Positions 8,929-16,760 of a stretch of 47,135 bases of DNA are shown here, in pieces (position 1 is the first letter of the stretch; every line of letters starts with the position of its first letter). The stretch is from Bacillota bacterium (lineage in GTDB: Bacteria; Bacillota; Clostridia; Acetivibrionales; DTU013). Both the position numbers and the translations under genes were made by a program. The notes below the pieces were generated by a model. That model did not search any database and was not told the DNA's origin. It was given only the letters and a program-made list of their open reading frames with translations. The stretch is from NCBI GenBank assembly GCA_023433505.1, contig JAEZCO010000110.1:1-47135 (forward strand), in the 5' to 3' direction.

Positions 8929-10218
8929 TCACTCCTGATTGACTATGATCCGCATGCCATCGGAAAAGGGTTTGTCGCTGCCGCTTATCACCCTGTCATA
9001 GGAGCTGATTCCGCTCAACACTGCCGTATTCATAAAATCCGAGCCTCCGGTGGAAATCTTTACCTTTCTGGCGTAATATTCATTCCCCAGAGGCCCCTTT
9101 CTTTCTCCGACGACATAAACGAAGTACCCTGACGAATCCTGTCCCACAGCCGAATTGGGCACCAGCACAGGACATTCCGCAATACTCTTTCGCAGCTCAA
9201 AAAATCCCTTCTCGCCTCCTGCCAATCCTTCTGCGGCAATGTCACTATCAATATTAATGACAATGGTCTTTTTTGTCCCGCGCTGCTCTTCAAGCTCCCT
9301 GATCCCGGAAATTTCCGCTTCAAGCCTTCCGCTGCCCAGGGCGCTTATCTCCAGCTCAGCCGTATCCCCCGGCGCAAGATAGCCGGCGGCATCCCTGTCA
9401 ACATCGGCATAGAAGCTGAAGCCCGCAGCGGCATCGGCAAGCCTGTACACCGGTGTTGTCCCGTCAGTGAAAGTCCCTTCGGCAAACTTCAGTTCAAGGA
9501 TGATCCCGTCTGCCAGAGCCGTAACGGTGCGGAACTCCAACTGTCCCTTCAGCCTGTCAACCTTTCTTTCCTGCATTTCCAGCTCGCTTTGCGCATTTTC
9601 CAGATTGCGCTTGCTGTTGTTGATGCCCTTTTCCCGGCCTGCCTTTGCAGCCTCAAACCCTCTTTCCGCATCCGCCGCCTCGTTTTTGGCATTTTCCACA
9701 TCCACTGCGGCCACCGCCCCTGCCTCAAAAAGCATTTCCACCTTCTTAAGCTTGTTTCGGAGGTTCTCCAGCTTCTCAAACGCCGAATCCACCGTCCTGT
9801 CATACTCTTTGAGACTTGCCTCCGATAGTTCTTCCCTGAGCTGCTCCACACGCAGCTCCTTCTGGCGGCCAATGTCCGTTTCATCCCGGATCTGGTCTTC
9901 CAGCTCCGAAGTATCCAGGGTCATAAGGGTTTGTCCTTTTTTTACCGCTTCACCGGCTTTTACGGCAACCGTCAGCACTTTCATCCTGACCGGTATTGTC
10001 TGTTCCAGTATTTTGTCCGCCCGCACTTCTCCCTCTCCGCTGAACTCCTTTACCAGTTGCCCGCTCTCCGGCCTCACGCATAAAACCTTTGGCGCCGTTA
10101 TATTGTTAATGGTATTGGAAAAAAAGGTAAGCAGGACCATCATGCCCGTGAACACCAGCATCAAATTCCTTACTGACTTCCTTTTAGTAACCCCGGTACT
10201 GTTCATGCCGTTTTGCAA
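8929..10218 (-). CDS. HlyD/MFP-type efflux adaptor protein
   Basis: The 429-residue protein uses a TTG start 8 bases after AAGGAGGT; the ATG four codons later is too far from that site. One membrane anchor (about residues 19-37) is followed by a lipoyl-like half (VKAGEAVKKGQTLMTLDTSE), a long coiled-coil hairpin (about 105-225), the second lipoyl half (ALADGIILELKFAEGTFTDG) and a beta-barrel domain. These are the parts of membrane-fusion adaptors of MacA/HlyD type. In Gram-positive cells such adaptors work with MacB-like permeases for peptide or antibiotic export. It lies between the MalG-type permease gene (24 bases) and the MacB-like permease gene (19 bases), an unusual mix of import and export parts. 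Confidence 0.92.
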   Translation of the reverse strand: MQNGMNSTGVTKRKSVRNLMLVFTGMMVLLTFFSNTINNITAPKVLCVRPESGQLVKEFSGEGEVRADKILEQTIPVRMKVLTVAVKAGEAVKKGQTLMTLDTSELEDQIRDETDIGRQKELRVEQLREELSEASLKEYDRTVDSAFEKLENLRNKLKKVEMLFEAGAVAAVDVENAKNEAADAERGFEAAKAGREKGINNSKRNLENAQSELEMQERKVDRLKGQLEFRTVTALADGIILELKFAEGTFTDGTTPVYRLADAAAGFSFYADVDRDAAGYLAPGDTAELEISALGSGRLEAEISGIRELEEQRGTKKTIVINIDSDIAAEGLAGGEKGFFELRKSIAECPVLVPNSAVGQDSSGYFVYVVGERKGPLGNEYYARKVKISTGGSDFMNTAVLSGISSYDRVISGSDKPFSDGMRIIVNQE

Positions 10219-10242
10219 AACTACAAACCTCCTTCATCTCTT

Positions 10243-11130
10243 TCATCCTTTCAACCCCCCACTCCGGATCCCCTCCACCAGATAATCCTCTCCATACAGG
10301 AACACCAGCAGCATTGGCGCCATATAGAGGGCGGACGCCGCAAACGCCAGCCCTCTTTCACCCTCGTTAATACTGGAGAGAAAGACGGAAAGGGGCTGCT
10401 GATAAATGTCCGGCAGAAATACCAGCGGCTGCTCAACCATATTCCAATGATCAATGAATACCAGGATAATAAGCGCGCCTATGCCGTTCGCGGACATCGG
10501 CATGATAATGCGGCTGAAAACCGTCCAATGCCCGGCGCCCTCCACTACGGCCGCCTCTGCGTACGCCTCCGGTATACTTGTCATAAACTGCCTGAGAAGA
10601 AAAACCCCAAAGGTGCCAAATATGCCGGGAAGTATGATTGAGAGCGTATTCCCCACAAGCCCCAGCTTTTGTGCCACAAGATAGTTGGGGACCAGGGTGA
10701 CCTGGAAGGGCATCAGCATAACCACCATATAAAAATAGAACAGCCTCCCCCGTCCGCGGAATTTCAGCCTTGAAAATGCATAAGCCGCCATGGAAGCTAT
10801 CAGAAGCTGTCCAAGCAATATGGGAAGGACGATCCCTGCGGAATTCCAGAACATAAACAGATACTGGCTTCTTTTTATCAAAATGGTATAATACTGCCGG
10901 AAGGTGACCATGTCAGGAATCAGCTTCAGGTTCGCATAGCCGGATATCCCGGAATATGCTGCGTTGTCCGCATTTGTGCCTATCATGCCGTAATTCGCCA
11001 ATATCTCCGGTTCGCTCATAAAGGAATTCGTGATGGTAATTGCCAGCGGCGATATGAACAATAGGGCCAGCACCGAGAGAAAAGCCGTGATGAGGATTTT
11101 TTCCGCCGTTTTTTTTAAACGCCTTACCAT
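10243..11130 (-). CDS. MalG-type carbohydrate ABC transporter permease
   Basis: The 295 residues carry six predicted membrane segments and the cytoplasmic EAA loop EAYAEAAVVEGAGHWTVFSRI about 95 residues from the end, the site that docks on the ATPase. This is the second permease of CUT1-type sugar importers (MalG/UgpE family, usually 270-300 residues). The ATG has a good AAAGGAG site. It follows the MalF-type gene by 15 bases. The extracytoplasmic loop after the first membrane segment is longer than usual and may meet the unusual binding protein encoded in the same operon. No MalK-type ATPase is present; such importers can share a housekeeping MsmK/UgpC ATPase encoded elsewhere. Confidence 0.93.
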   Translation of the reverse strand: MVRRLKKTAEKILITAFLSVLALLFISPLAITITNSFMSEPEILANYGMIGTNADNAAYSGISGYANLKLIPDMVTFRQYYTILIKRSQYLFMFWNSAGIVLPILLGQLLIASMAAYAFSRLKFRGRGRLFYFYMVVMLMPFQVTLVPNYLVAQKLGLVGNTLSIILPGIFGTFGVFLLRQFMTSIPEAYAEAAVVEGAGHWTVFSRIIMPMSANGIGALIILVFIDHWNMVEQPLVFLPDIYQQPLSVFLSSINEGERGLAFAASALYMAPMLLVFLYGEDYLVEGIRSGGLKG

Positions 11131-11145
11131 GCATTCGCTCCTTTC

Positions 11146-12042
11146 TCAGTATAAATGTTCTTCCGCCTTCCGCTGTGCTCCGAACAGGACCGCAATGAGC
11201 AAAAACAGCAGCAGGGCCAGTATGAATGCAGCGGATGTCAGCTTCTGATAATCCAGAGCCATAAACATGTTGTTCATATAATGCTGCAGCATATAGATTC
11301 CGTCTTGCGGGTAAGGCCCTGCAACCAAGTAGGTTTCCCGGAACACCTTGAAAGAATTGATCACCGCCATGATAAAAACAAAAAAGCTGGCCGGCGTCAG
11401 ATAGGTCAGGGTGATACACCGGAATTTCCGCCAGCCGCCCGCACCGTCTATGTCTGCAGATTCGTAGTATTCCACGGGGATATTCTGCAGTCCGGCGATG
11501 TAGACCACCATGCTATAACCGGCATTTTTCCACAGGTATACGAGGATGATCACGCCCCTGGCCCATTCGGTCTTCATCCACGCAACTGTGCTTATCCCCA
11601 TGATTTCAAGCCATCCGTTCAAGAAGCCCCGGGCGTCGAAAACGATCTGCCAGACCATCACCACCGACGCCACAGGGATTACCAGCGGAATGATAAAAGC
11701 GGTCCTCAGCGCAGTCCTTATGTAAACCCTCCCTTTGAGCATTAACGCCAGCCCAAGGGAAACAGCAATATTCAACGGTACGCTGATTCCGGTAAAAATC
11801 AGCGTATTCAGTCCTGCTTTTATGAAGATGGGATTTTTCAGCAGCTGTATGTAATTGGCAATCCCAACAAAGCTTCCGGCAATGGGGCTGTCTACAAGGG
11901 AATAGTAAATCCCGCCGGCAAAAGGGATCAGATAAAAAACAGAAAATCCCGCAAGGCTCGGCCCCAGAAAAAAGAGCAGCGCCAAACGGTCCTGCGTCTT
12001 TTTTACAGGCGTCCGTGTCAGCTTCCTTTGAAACAATCGCAT
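11146..12042 (-). CDS. MalF-type carbohydrate ABC transporter permease
   Basis: The 298-residue protein has a basic N-terminus, six predicted membrane segments and the EAA-type loop YYESADIDGAGGWRKFRCI, matching the first permease (MalF/UgpA/LacF family) of CUT1 sugar importers. The ATG follows a strong GGAGGTG site. It opens the second transporter operon: behind it come the MalG-type permease, the HlyD adaptor, the MacB-like permease and the propeller lipoprotein. The 160 bases upstream hold the terminator of the previous unit and a TTGTACAA palindrome whose TACAAT could serve as a -10 element, so a separate promoter is likely although no good -35 is visible. Confidence 0.93.
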   Translation of the reverse strand: MRLFQRKLTRTPVKKTQDRLALLFFLGPSLAGFSVFYLIPFAGGIYYSLVDSPIAGSFVGIANYIQLLKNPIFIKAGLNTLIFTGISVPLNIAVSLGLALMLKGRVYIRTALRTAFIIPLVIPVASVVMVWQIVFDARGFLNGWLEIMGISTVAWMKTEWARGVIILVYLWKNAGYSMVVYIAGLQNIPVEYYESADIDGAGGWRKFRCITLTYLTPASFFVFIMAVINSFKVFRETYLVAGPYPQDGIYMLQHYMNNMFMALDYQKLTSAAFILALLLFLLIAVLFGAQRKAEEHLY

Positions 12043-12092
12043 ACTACACCTCCTTCATCCCCCGGCACAAGGGCCTCAACTTTATGAGACCA

Positions 12093-12100
12093 TTGTACAA
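12093..12100. promoter_or_regulatory. TTGTACAA palindrome before the MalF-type gene
   Basis: An exact 8-bp palindrome lies about 50 bases upstream of the MalF-type start. The same core occurs in two larger palindromes near 42.75 and 42.85 kb. It also occurs inside coding sequence (5669-5676, 13898-13905), so the site may be chance. Confidence 0.25.
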
Positions 12101-12146
12101 AAAGAGGCATAAAGGCAGCATAAAAAAACCATGAACAAAATATTAA

Positions 12147-12179
12147 CAAAAAATCCCGCCCACTTTTCAGTGAACGGGA
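12147..12179 (-). terminator. strong intrinsic terminator of the regulator-kinase-FtsX-ATPase unit
   Basis: On the minus strand TCCCGTTCACT and AGTGGGCGGGA form an unbroken 11-bp stem (two G-T pairs) around a GAAA tetraloop, followed at once by TTTTTTGTT. It sits 27 bases after the stop of the degenerate ATPase gene, so the two transporter units are separate transcripts. Confidence 0.92.
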
Positions 12180-12205
12180 CATTCGCTCCAAACAACCCCG
12201 GGCTT

Positions 12206-12886
12206 CTATTCTGTTTTCAAGGGAAGCAGCACTCCCTGCCGGATACCCCAGACCTCGTCCGCCTTGTCCGAAAAGCCTGATGATGCGGCGGCCACAACCA
12301 CACAGACGCCTCCGTCATGGGCCGCCTGCTGAAGAAGCTCCGTCATGCCACGCTCCAGGCGCGGTTTCCGGCTCCAGTCCTTTTCTTCCACAAACAGCAG
12401 CTCGGGCCCGGGAACCAATGCCCTGACCAGACCGACGGCCTGCTGTTCCACAAGGCTTAGCCGCGAGGCCTTCCGGTTTGTTTTATCCGGGGACAGCCCT
12501 ACCCTTTCCAGCATGCCTGCAGCTTTTGCTTCAAAGGCTTTACGTGCGCTGCCGCTTTCCTCCGTTGACAGCATGGCATTTTCCAGTACGGATAAATGCG
12601 GGATGCAGGGATACGCCTGCAGCAATACGCCCACATGCCTGCGCCGGAATGCTTCGCGTCCGATGCTTTGAATATCCTTGCCTTTGAAATAAACAGCCCC
12701 TTTGTTCGGCGCCTCAATACCGGATAAAATCGAAAGCAGCGCCGCCTTCTCTTTGATGGACTGTCCGATGACGGCATACACCCTGCCGCTGAGGAAAATA
12801 CCGGCGGCTTTTTTGATCACCGGCAGATAGGTTTTGCCATCGTCCTCTCCGTACTCGATCCCTTCAAATTTTAAAAGTTCTTCCAT
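12206..12886 (-). CDS. ABC ATPase-like protein with eroded nucleotide-binding motifs
   Basis: The 226 residues align along their length with LolD/MacB-type ATP-binding subunits (SGRVYAVIG, LLSILSGIEAPNKGAVYFKG, FRRRHVGVLLQAYPCIPHLS, LLFVEE). The motifs needed for ATP use are changed. Walker A reads GQSIKEKAA instead of GxSGSGKST, the signature LSGGQ reads LSLVE, Walker B ends in VEE rather than DEP, and the H-loop His is missing (VVVAAASSG). The Q-loop Gln (LLQAYP) is kept. The frame is intact and normal in length, so the protein is probably made and may be a non-hydrolysing partner. It starts 1 base after the FtsX permease gene and has no other ATPase beside it. An intact ATPase encoded elsewhere might pair with it. 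Confidence 0.88.
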   Translation of the reverse strand: MEELLKFEGIEYGEDDGKTYLPVIKKAAGIFLSGRVYAVIGQSIKEKAALLSILSGIEAPNKGAVYFKGKDIQSIGREAFRRRHVGVLLQAYPCIPHLSVLENAMLSTEESGSARKAFEAKAAGMLERVGLSPDKTNRKASRLSLVEQQAVGLVRALVPGPELLFVEEKDWSRKPRLERGMTELLQQAAHDGGVCVVVAAASSGFSDKADEVWGIRQGVLLPLKTE

Positions 12887-12887
12887 A

Positions 12888-14324
12888 TCAGTCCGGCCCG
12901 CCTTCCAAACCGGTTTTTACTTTTACAGGCCTGCTTACGGCATACGCGACGGGGCCAAGCCTGCATAAAATCAACAGCAGTCCCATGGAAATAAAAAACA
13001 CGGCAGTATTTTTTCCTACCGACGGATGGATTTTATCGACATAGCCCCCGTCGGTTTCATTGAATTCGGCCTTTATGAGGTTTACTGCATCCGGCTTCTG
13101 GGATACTTTGTATTCATCCCCGATAATAAAGATGCTCTCCCGTTCTGTTTCCGCAGACGATACCGCCTCAACCTGTAACTTCATCAGCCTGTCCGCCGCA
13201 AAAGGAGCTGCCGCAGCGCCGGTAAAAGCAGCAGCCCCATACGCCGTAAAGCATATGACCGCAATTTCGGCTGCAAAACGCAGCATGACCCGCTTTTTCC
13301 CGAAGCCTATGATCCGTAAGAGACTGGTTTCCGTTTTCAACCTTTTCATAGAGACGATTCCCGACAAAAGCATGGATAAAACTCCCACGGCTGCGAGGAC
13401 CGATATAAGCGCCTTCATTGCCGTATCAAGTTCACGCAGCGGTCTGGTAGCCCTTGTATACTCGGTATTATCCGGTTCAAGCCTGAAACTTTTCATGTCC
13501 ATTCCCCCGGATTTTGCCTCCTCTGCGAAAGCCTCATAATGGCCCGGATCATCCAGAAAAAAGGAGGCGGATGTCAGGATTCCCTCCGGCTGCCCGGATT
13601 CGGCGGCGCTGCTTAGCCGCCGGACGGTTTCCAGTGGTGCAAAAATCATATTCGTATACAAATCGTACAGAATCCCTGTACCCTCCGTGTCCCCTTTGCC
13701 GAAAACTCCGCCGACAACGACTTTTTCCTTCGTTTTCGACTTGCTGTCTTCGAGGAGGAGGACACTTCCAACGGCAAGGTTATTTTTTTTGGCCAATTCA
13801 CTGCTGATAACAACTTCCTCTGCGCCGCCTTCGGAAAAAGGCCGGCCGGAGATCAGTTTCAGCCCTCCTTTTCTGAAATCGGACTGCAGGTCCAGCCTTG
13901 TACAACCGCATACCCACAAAAGGTACCCCTCCGGCTCCGTCTTTTTAATTTCCTCAGCCTCGCTTCCGCCGCTTTTTATGGTAGCCGGCATCGTTTGCAT
14001 ATAGGCTGTGGTCCATAAATAAAAATTGTAGTTGGTTACATACCGCGAATCAAGGAGCTGTCGCGCCTCACGGACAGTGAGATAAGCTTCCTTCCGGTCT
14101 GCCTCATCTATATTTTGAGTATTCCCGCCGGTATTGCCAGGGGTCAGGTTGATCTCATTGTCTTTTAGGGCCTGCGCCTCCGATAATCCATGCCGTATCC
14201 CCGCCCCTATGGAAATGGAGGTCATGAAAGACGCCATAAGGATAAAAAGGGCAATCACCCGCAAAACGCTCCGGAACGGAGATCCTTTAATCGCCAGAAA
14301 GGCCAGCCGGATAGTAAGGTACAT
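12888..14324 (-). CDS. FtsX-like permease with large extracytoplasmic domain
   Basis: The start is the ATG at 14324 with a G-rich ribosome site (GGGGGGTG) 7 bases upstream; the frame also runs back to 14402 inside the kinase gene. The 478-residue product begins with an FtsX/MacB-like segment (YLTIRLAFLAIKGSPFRSVL, then a membrane helix). It has an extracytoplasmic domain of about 270 residues, an FtsX core helix set (GIVSMKRLKTETSLLRIIGFGKKRVMLR region) and a last helix near the C-terminus. It lies between the kinase gene (4 bases) and the degenerate ATPase gene (1 base), the layout of Bce-like or MacB-like export and sensing systems. The two together would be expected to form a permease-ATPase pair, but the ATPase appears unable to hydrolyse ATP. 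Confidence 0.85.
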   Translation of the reverse strand: MYLTIRLAFLAIKGSPFRSVLRVIALFILMASFMTSISIGAGIRHGLSEAQALKDNEINLTPGNTGGNTQNIDEADRKEAYLTVREARQLLDSRYVTNYNFYLWTTAYMQTMPATIKSGGSEAEEIKKTEPEGYLLWVCGCTRLDLQSDFRKGGLKLISGRPFSEGGAEEVVISSELAKKNNLAVGSVLLLEDSKSKTKEKVVVGGVFGKGDTEGTGILYDLYTNMIFAPLETVRRLSSAAESGQPEGILTSASFFLDDPGHYEAFAEEAKSGGMDMKSFRLEPDNTEYTRATRPLRELDTAMKALISVLAAVGVLSMLLSGIVSMKRLKTETSLLRIIGFGKKRVMLRFAAEIAVICFTAYGAAAFTGAAAAPFAADRLMKLQVEAVSSAETERESIFIIGDEYKVSQKPDAVNLIKAEFNETDGGYVDKIHPSVGKNTAVFFISMGLLLILCRLGPVAYAVSRPVKVKTGLEGGPD

Positions 14325-14328
14325 GCGG

Positions 14329-15519
14329 CTACACCCCCCCCACCGGCAGGACTGCCGGAAATGAAATATAGAAAGAGCTGCCTTTTCCGGGCTTACTGTC
14401 AACCCATACCATACCCCCGCAAATGTCCACGATATGACTGACCATGGTCAGACCAAGCCCATACCCTCTTTTGGCCTTTGCACCATCGGAAAAATAAGGC
14501 TCCCATATTAAATCACGCTTGCTGCCGTCAATCCCGTCTCCGGAATCTGAAACAGCCACAATGACAGCATCACCCCGCTGTTTTACCGAAACCTTAATTG
14601 CATCTGCCGAATCGGCGGCGTGCTTCACCGCATTGTCCAGCAGATTGGCAATCACCCTCTGGAACCATATTTCTTTCCCCTTTACCGGCAGCACGCCCTC
14701 TTCCGGGATATCAAGGGTTATACGCCTGCCTGTCACCAGATATTCATCCACCGCCTGCGCCGCCACCAGCGCCAGATCCACAAGCTCGCTGCTGTCCCTG
14801 ATATTTGTAGAGGAAATGGCCAGAATATCGTTGATGGATTTAGCTATGCGGTCTACCTGGGATATTGCAAAGGCTACCGTCTCATTGCCCTTCCCCTCCC
14901 GCTGGTCCACCTCCAGCCTGGTTTTCATGACCGCCAGGGAATTTTTCAATTCATGGGAGGCATAGGCGTTGAAGCGCTCCAGTTCATTAAAGGCCGTCTG
15001 CAGATTGTCAAGGGTATGATTGAAGGAATCGGCCAGTTCCTTGAGTTCATCATCAGTTTCAGGGATAACCAGCCTTTGGTTGAGATTTTCCGCCGTGATC
15101 CTGTGTGTCAGCTTCGCCATGGAGGTTAGCGGCTTCAATAGCCTTTTTGAAAGGAAATAGCTTACAAAAAACGTGCTTACCAGAATTAAGCCCACAGCAG
15201 CCAGGGAATACTTCACCAGCCTTTTAAACACCTCGGAGGAAAGAAATGAATTCAGTTGTTCCGCAGTGACGGTATAATCTTTCACGGGACCTGCTTCTCC
15301 CGGGATTTCATGCACGGCTCCTTTTTTATCCGACGCTGTTACGGTAACCGAATAGGAAATGGTGGAAATGGTGCTTGTTACAGGTTGGTTCTTCATGCTG
15401 CTCTGCAGGGCGATACTCAGGAATATCATGACCGCCACACCCGTCAGCAGAATAAAAATACTATAAACAAAGGCTATCCTGAATTTGATGCTTAACTTTT
15501 TGTACTTTACCCGCCACAT
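14329..15519 (-). CDS. membrane sensor histidine kinase (HAMP-HisKA-HATPase)
   Basis: The 396-residue protein has two membrane helices (about residues 17-38 and 104-124) enclosing an extracytoplasmic sensor of some 65 residues, then HAMP (about 125-178), the phospho-acceptor box with His189 (YASHELKNSL) and the ATPase domain with the N-box (NLLDNAVKHA), G1 (DSGDGID) and G2 (GYGLGL). It phosphorylates the OmpR-type regulator encoded upstream; the two genes overlap by 13 bases. A small sensor domain between two helices is common in kinases that watch cell-envelope stress. The FtsX permease gene starts 4 bases after its stop, so permease expression is directly tied to this pair. Confidence 0.95.
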   Translation of the reverse strand: MWRVKYKKLSIKFRIAFVYSIFILLTGVAVMIFLSIALQSSMKNQPVTSTISTISYSVTVTASDKKGAVHEIPGEAGPVKDYTVTAEQLNSFLSSEVFKRLVKYSLAAVGLILVSTFFVSYFLSKRLLKPLTSMAKLTHRITAENLNQRLVIPETDDELKELADSFNHTLDNLQTAFNELERFNAYASHELKNSLAVMKTRLEVDQREGKGNETVAFAISQVDRIAKSINDILAISSTNIRDSSELVDLALVAAQAVDEYLVTGRRITLDIPEEGVLPVKGKEIWFQRVIANLLDNAVKHAADSADAIKVSVKQRGDAVIVAVSDSGDGIDGSKRDLIWEPYFSDGAKAKRGYGLGLTMVSHIVDICGGMVWVDSKPGKGSSFYISFPAVLPVGGV

Positions 15520-16190
15520 AGCTTGTATCCTTTCCCTACAACAGTTTCAATCAACGGCTCCCCTTCGCTGTTTTTGAGCTTCCGCCTCAGATTTGCAAGG
15601 TGCACCCTTACAACGTTGGAAAAAGGGTTGACTTCGTCATTCCAAACATGCTCGAACACTTCCTCCGCCGATACGACGGAAGGGTACCTGCACGCAAAAT
15701 ATTCAAGCATATCAAATTCCCGTGAAGTCAGTTCAATGGCCCTGCCTCCGAAGGACACGGTGCGGGCGGCGGGGTTCACGGTGAGATTCCCTATATTCAG
15801 GACGGGATTGTGCACACCGAAGGACCGGCGCAGCAATGCCTGTATCCTGGCCCGCAGCTCGTCAAAGGCAAAAGGTTTGGGCAGATAATCGTCGGCGCCG
15901 CTGTCCAGTCCCAGAGTTCTTTCCGACACCTGATTTCTGGCCGTGAGCATAATGATCGCCGAATTGCACCCGTTTTGCCTTAAATACCTGCACACATCGA
16001 TCCCATCCTTGGCGGGCAGGGTCAAATCCAGAACGATCAGGTCATAATCGACTGCCATGGCTTTGCATTCGCCTTCCAGGCCGTCAAAGGCAAGGTCCAC
16101 GGCATAGCCGAAGGGCTTCAGTCCCTTCTCCAGCGCTTTTGCCAATTCGGTTTCATCTTCTATGATTAATATTCTCAATGCTGAATACAT
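15507..16190 (-). CDS. OmpR/PhoB-family response regulator
   Basis: The 227-residue product has a receiver domain (Glu11-Asp12 acidic pair, phospho-acceptor Asp55 in LIVLDLTLP, Thr83, Lys105) and a C-terminal winged-helix DNA-binding domain ending in VVRVHLANLRRKL and VVGKGYKL. The sequence LDSGADDYLPKPF is typical of CusR/QseB-like members. The ATG at 16190 stands almost on top of AGAAGG; a TTG at 16178, which gives the usual start LRILIIEDE, has the better distance from that site and may be the true start. It leads the unit with its kinase, an FtsX permease and the degenerate ATPase, and probably controls this unit and perhaps the next one. Confidence 0.95.
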   Translation of the reverse strand: MYSALRILIIEDETELAKALEKGLKPFGYAVDLAFDGLEGECKAMAVDYDLIVLDLTLPAKDGIDVCRYLRQNGCNSAIIMLTARNQVSERTLGLDSGADDYLPKPFAFDELRARIQALLRRSFGVHNPVLNIGNLTVNPAARTVSFGGRAIELTSREFDMLEYFACRYPSVVSAEEVFEHVWNDEVNPFSNVVRVHLANLRRKLKNSEGEPLIETVVGKGYKLCGG

Positions 16191-16211
16191 CCTTCTATCT
16201 AATATAGTTTA

Positions 16212-16240
16212 ATACTACATTTTTTTCGAAGGTTTTTCAA
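16212..16240 (-). promoter_or_regulatory. candidate promoter of the two-component/FtsX unit
   Basis: On the minus strand TTGAAA, 17 bases, then TAGTAT, about 20 bases before the regulator start codon. The -35 is good, the -10 matches the consensus at four of six positions. Confidence 0.4.
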
Positions 16241-16410
16241 GCAAAAACACACCGGCGAAGTGTCAGGGGTGCGTCAAAACCAGCAGTCCTGCATAAAAAT
16301 CGAACCCTAAAAGTTTGTCTCAGATATACCGAATATTAATGAAACATACTCTCTTTTTATATACTTGCCCCGTTTTACTTTATTGTCAGACAAGCATCTT
16401 ATAAATCTAT

Positions 16411-16549
16411 GAGATTGCCGCGTCGCTGGCTCTTTGCAATGACACACGTGTAGACACACCATCAATGTGGAAACTCAGGAGAGTCTCACAGCACTGGCGT
16501 TCCAGCTAATCTTTGTCATTCCGAGGAGCCCTGGCGACGTGGGAATCTC
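16411..16549. repeat. inverted pair of palindromic intergenic repeat elements
   Basis: A 34-base element at 16411-16444 (starts GAGATTGCCGCGTCGC, ends TTGCAATGACA) recurs in inverted orientation and with several differences at 16514-16549 (starts TGTCATTCCGAGGAGC, ends GGGAATCTC). The words resemble a scattered intergenic repeat with the consensus ends GTCATTGCGAGGAGC and GCGGCAATCTC that I know from several bacterial genomes. The 69-base spacer shows nothing else. Confidence 0.55.
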
Positions 16550-16633
16550 AAGAGAATTACACAGCAATGACACCGTGGTTATTTCGCCTTATTTGCAAAT
16601 TGTGCCATAATTCTTTGGCAGCTCACCCGGGAT

Positions 16634-16672
16634 TGAACACCGATTGTTCACAGAATCTGTTTATGGTAAAAT
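16634..16672 (+). promoter_or_regulatory. sortase promoter with overlapping inverted repeat
   Basis: TTGTTC (16644-16649), 17 bases, TAAAAT (16667-16672) is a good vegetative promoter about 90 bases before the sortase ATG. TGAACA-N5-TGTTCA (16634-16650) is a perfect inverted repeat that covers the -35 element and could be a repressor site. Confidence 0.6.
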
Positions 16673-16760
16673 AGAGTCAGCCCTGAAAACGTGAATCAAA
16701 GATATGTAAAAATGATTAAAGATCTCACGACTCCGGAAGACAGAAAAAGGATGCCAAACG

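Larger units (their letters stand above)
16191..16760. other. 570-base intergenic region with divergent promoters and repeat remnants
   Basis: Between the regulator gene and the divergent sortase gene there is no convincing open frame. The left side holds a candidate minus-strand promoter, the middle an inverted pair of 34-36-base repeat elements (16411-16549), and the right side a good plus-strand promoter with an overlapping inverted repeat. A further fragment, GCAATGACACC near 16564, resembles the end of the repeat element. Confidence 0.6.

Noticed and set aside
12206..12886. calling the ATPase gene a pseudogene
   Set aside because: The frame is complete and of normal length, and the fold-forming parts are kept, so it was left as a gene with altered motifs.
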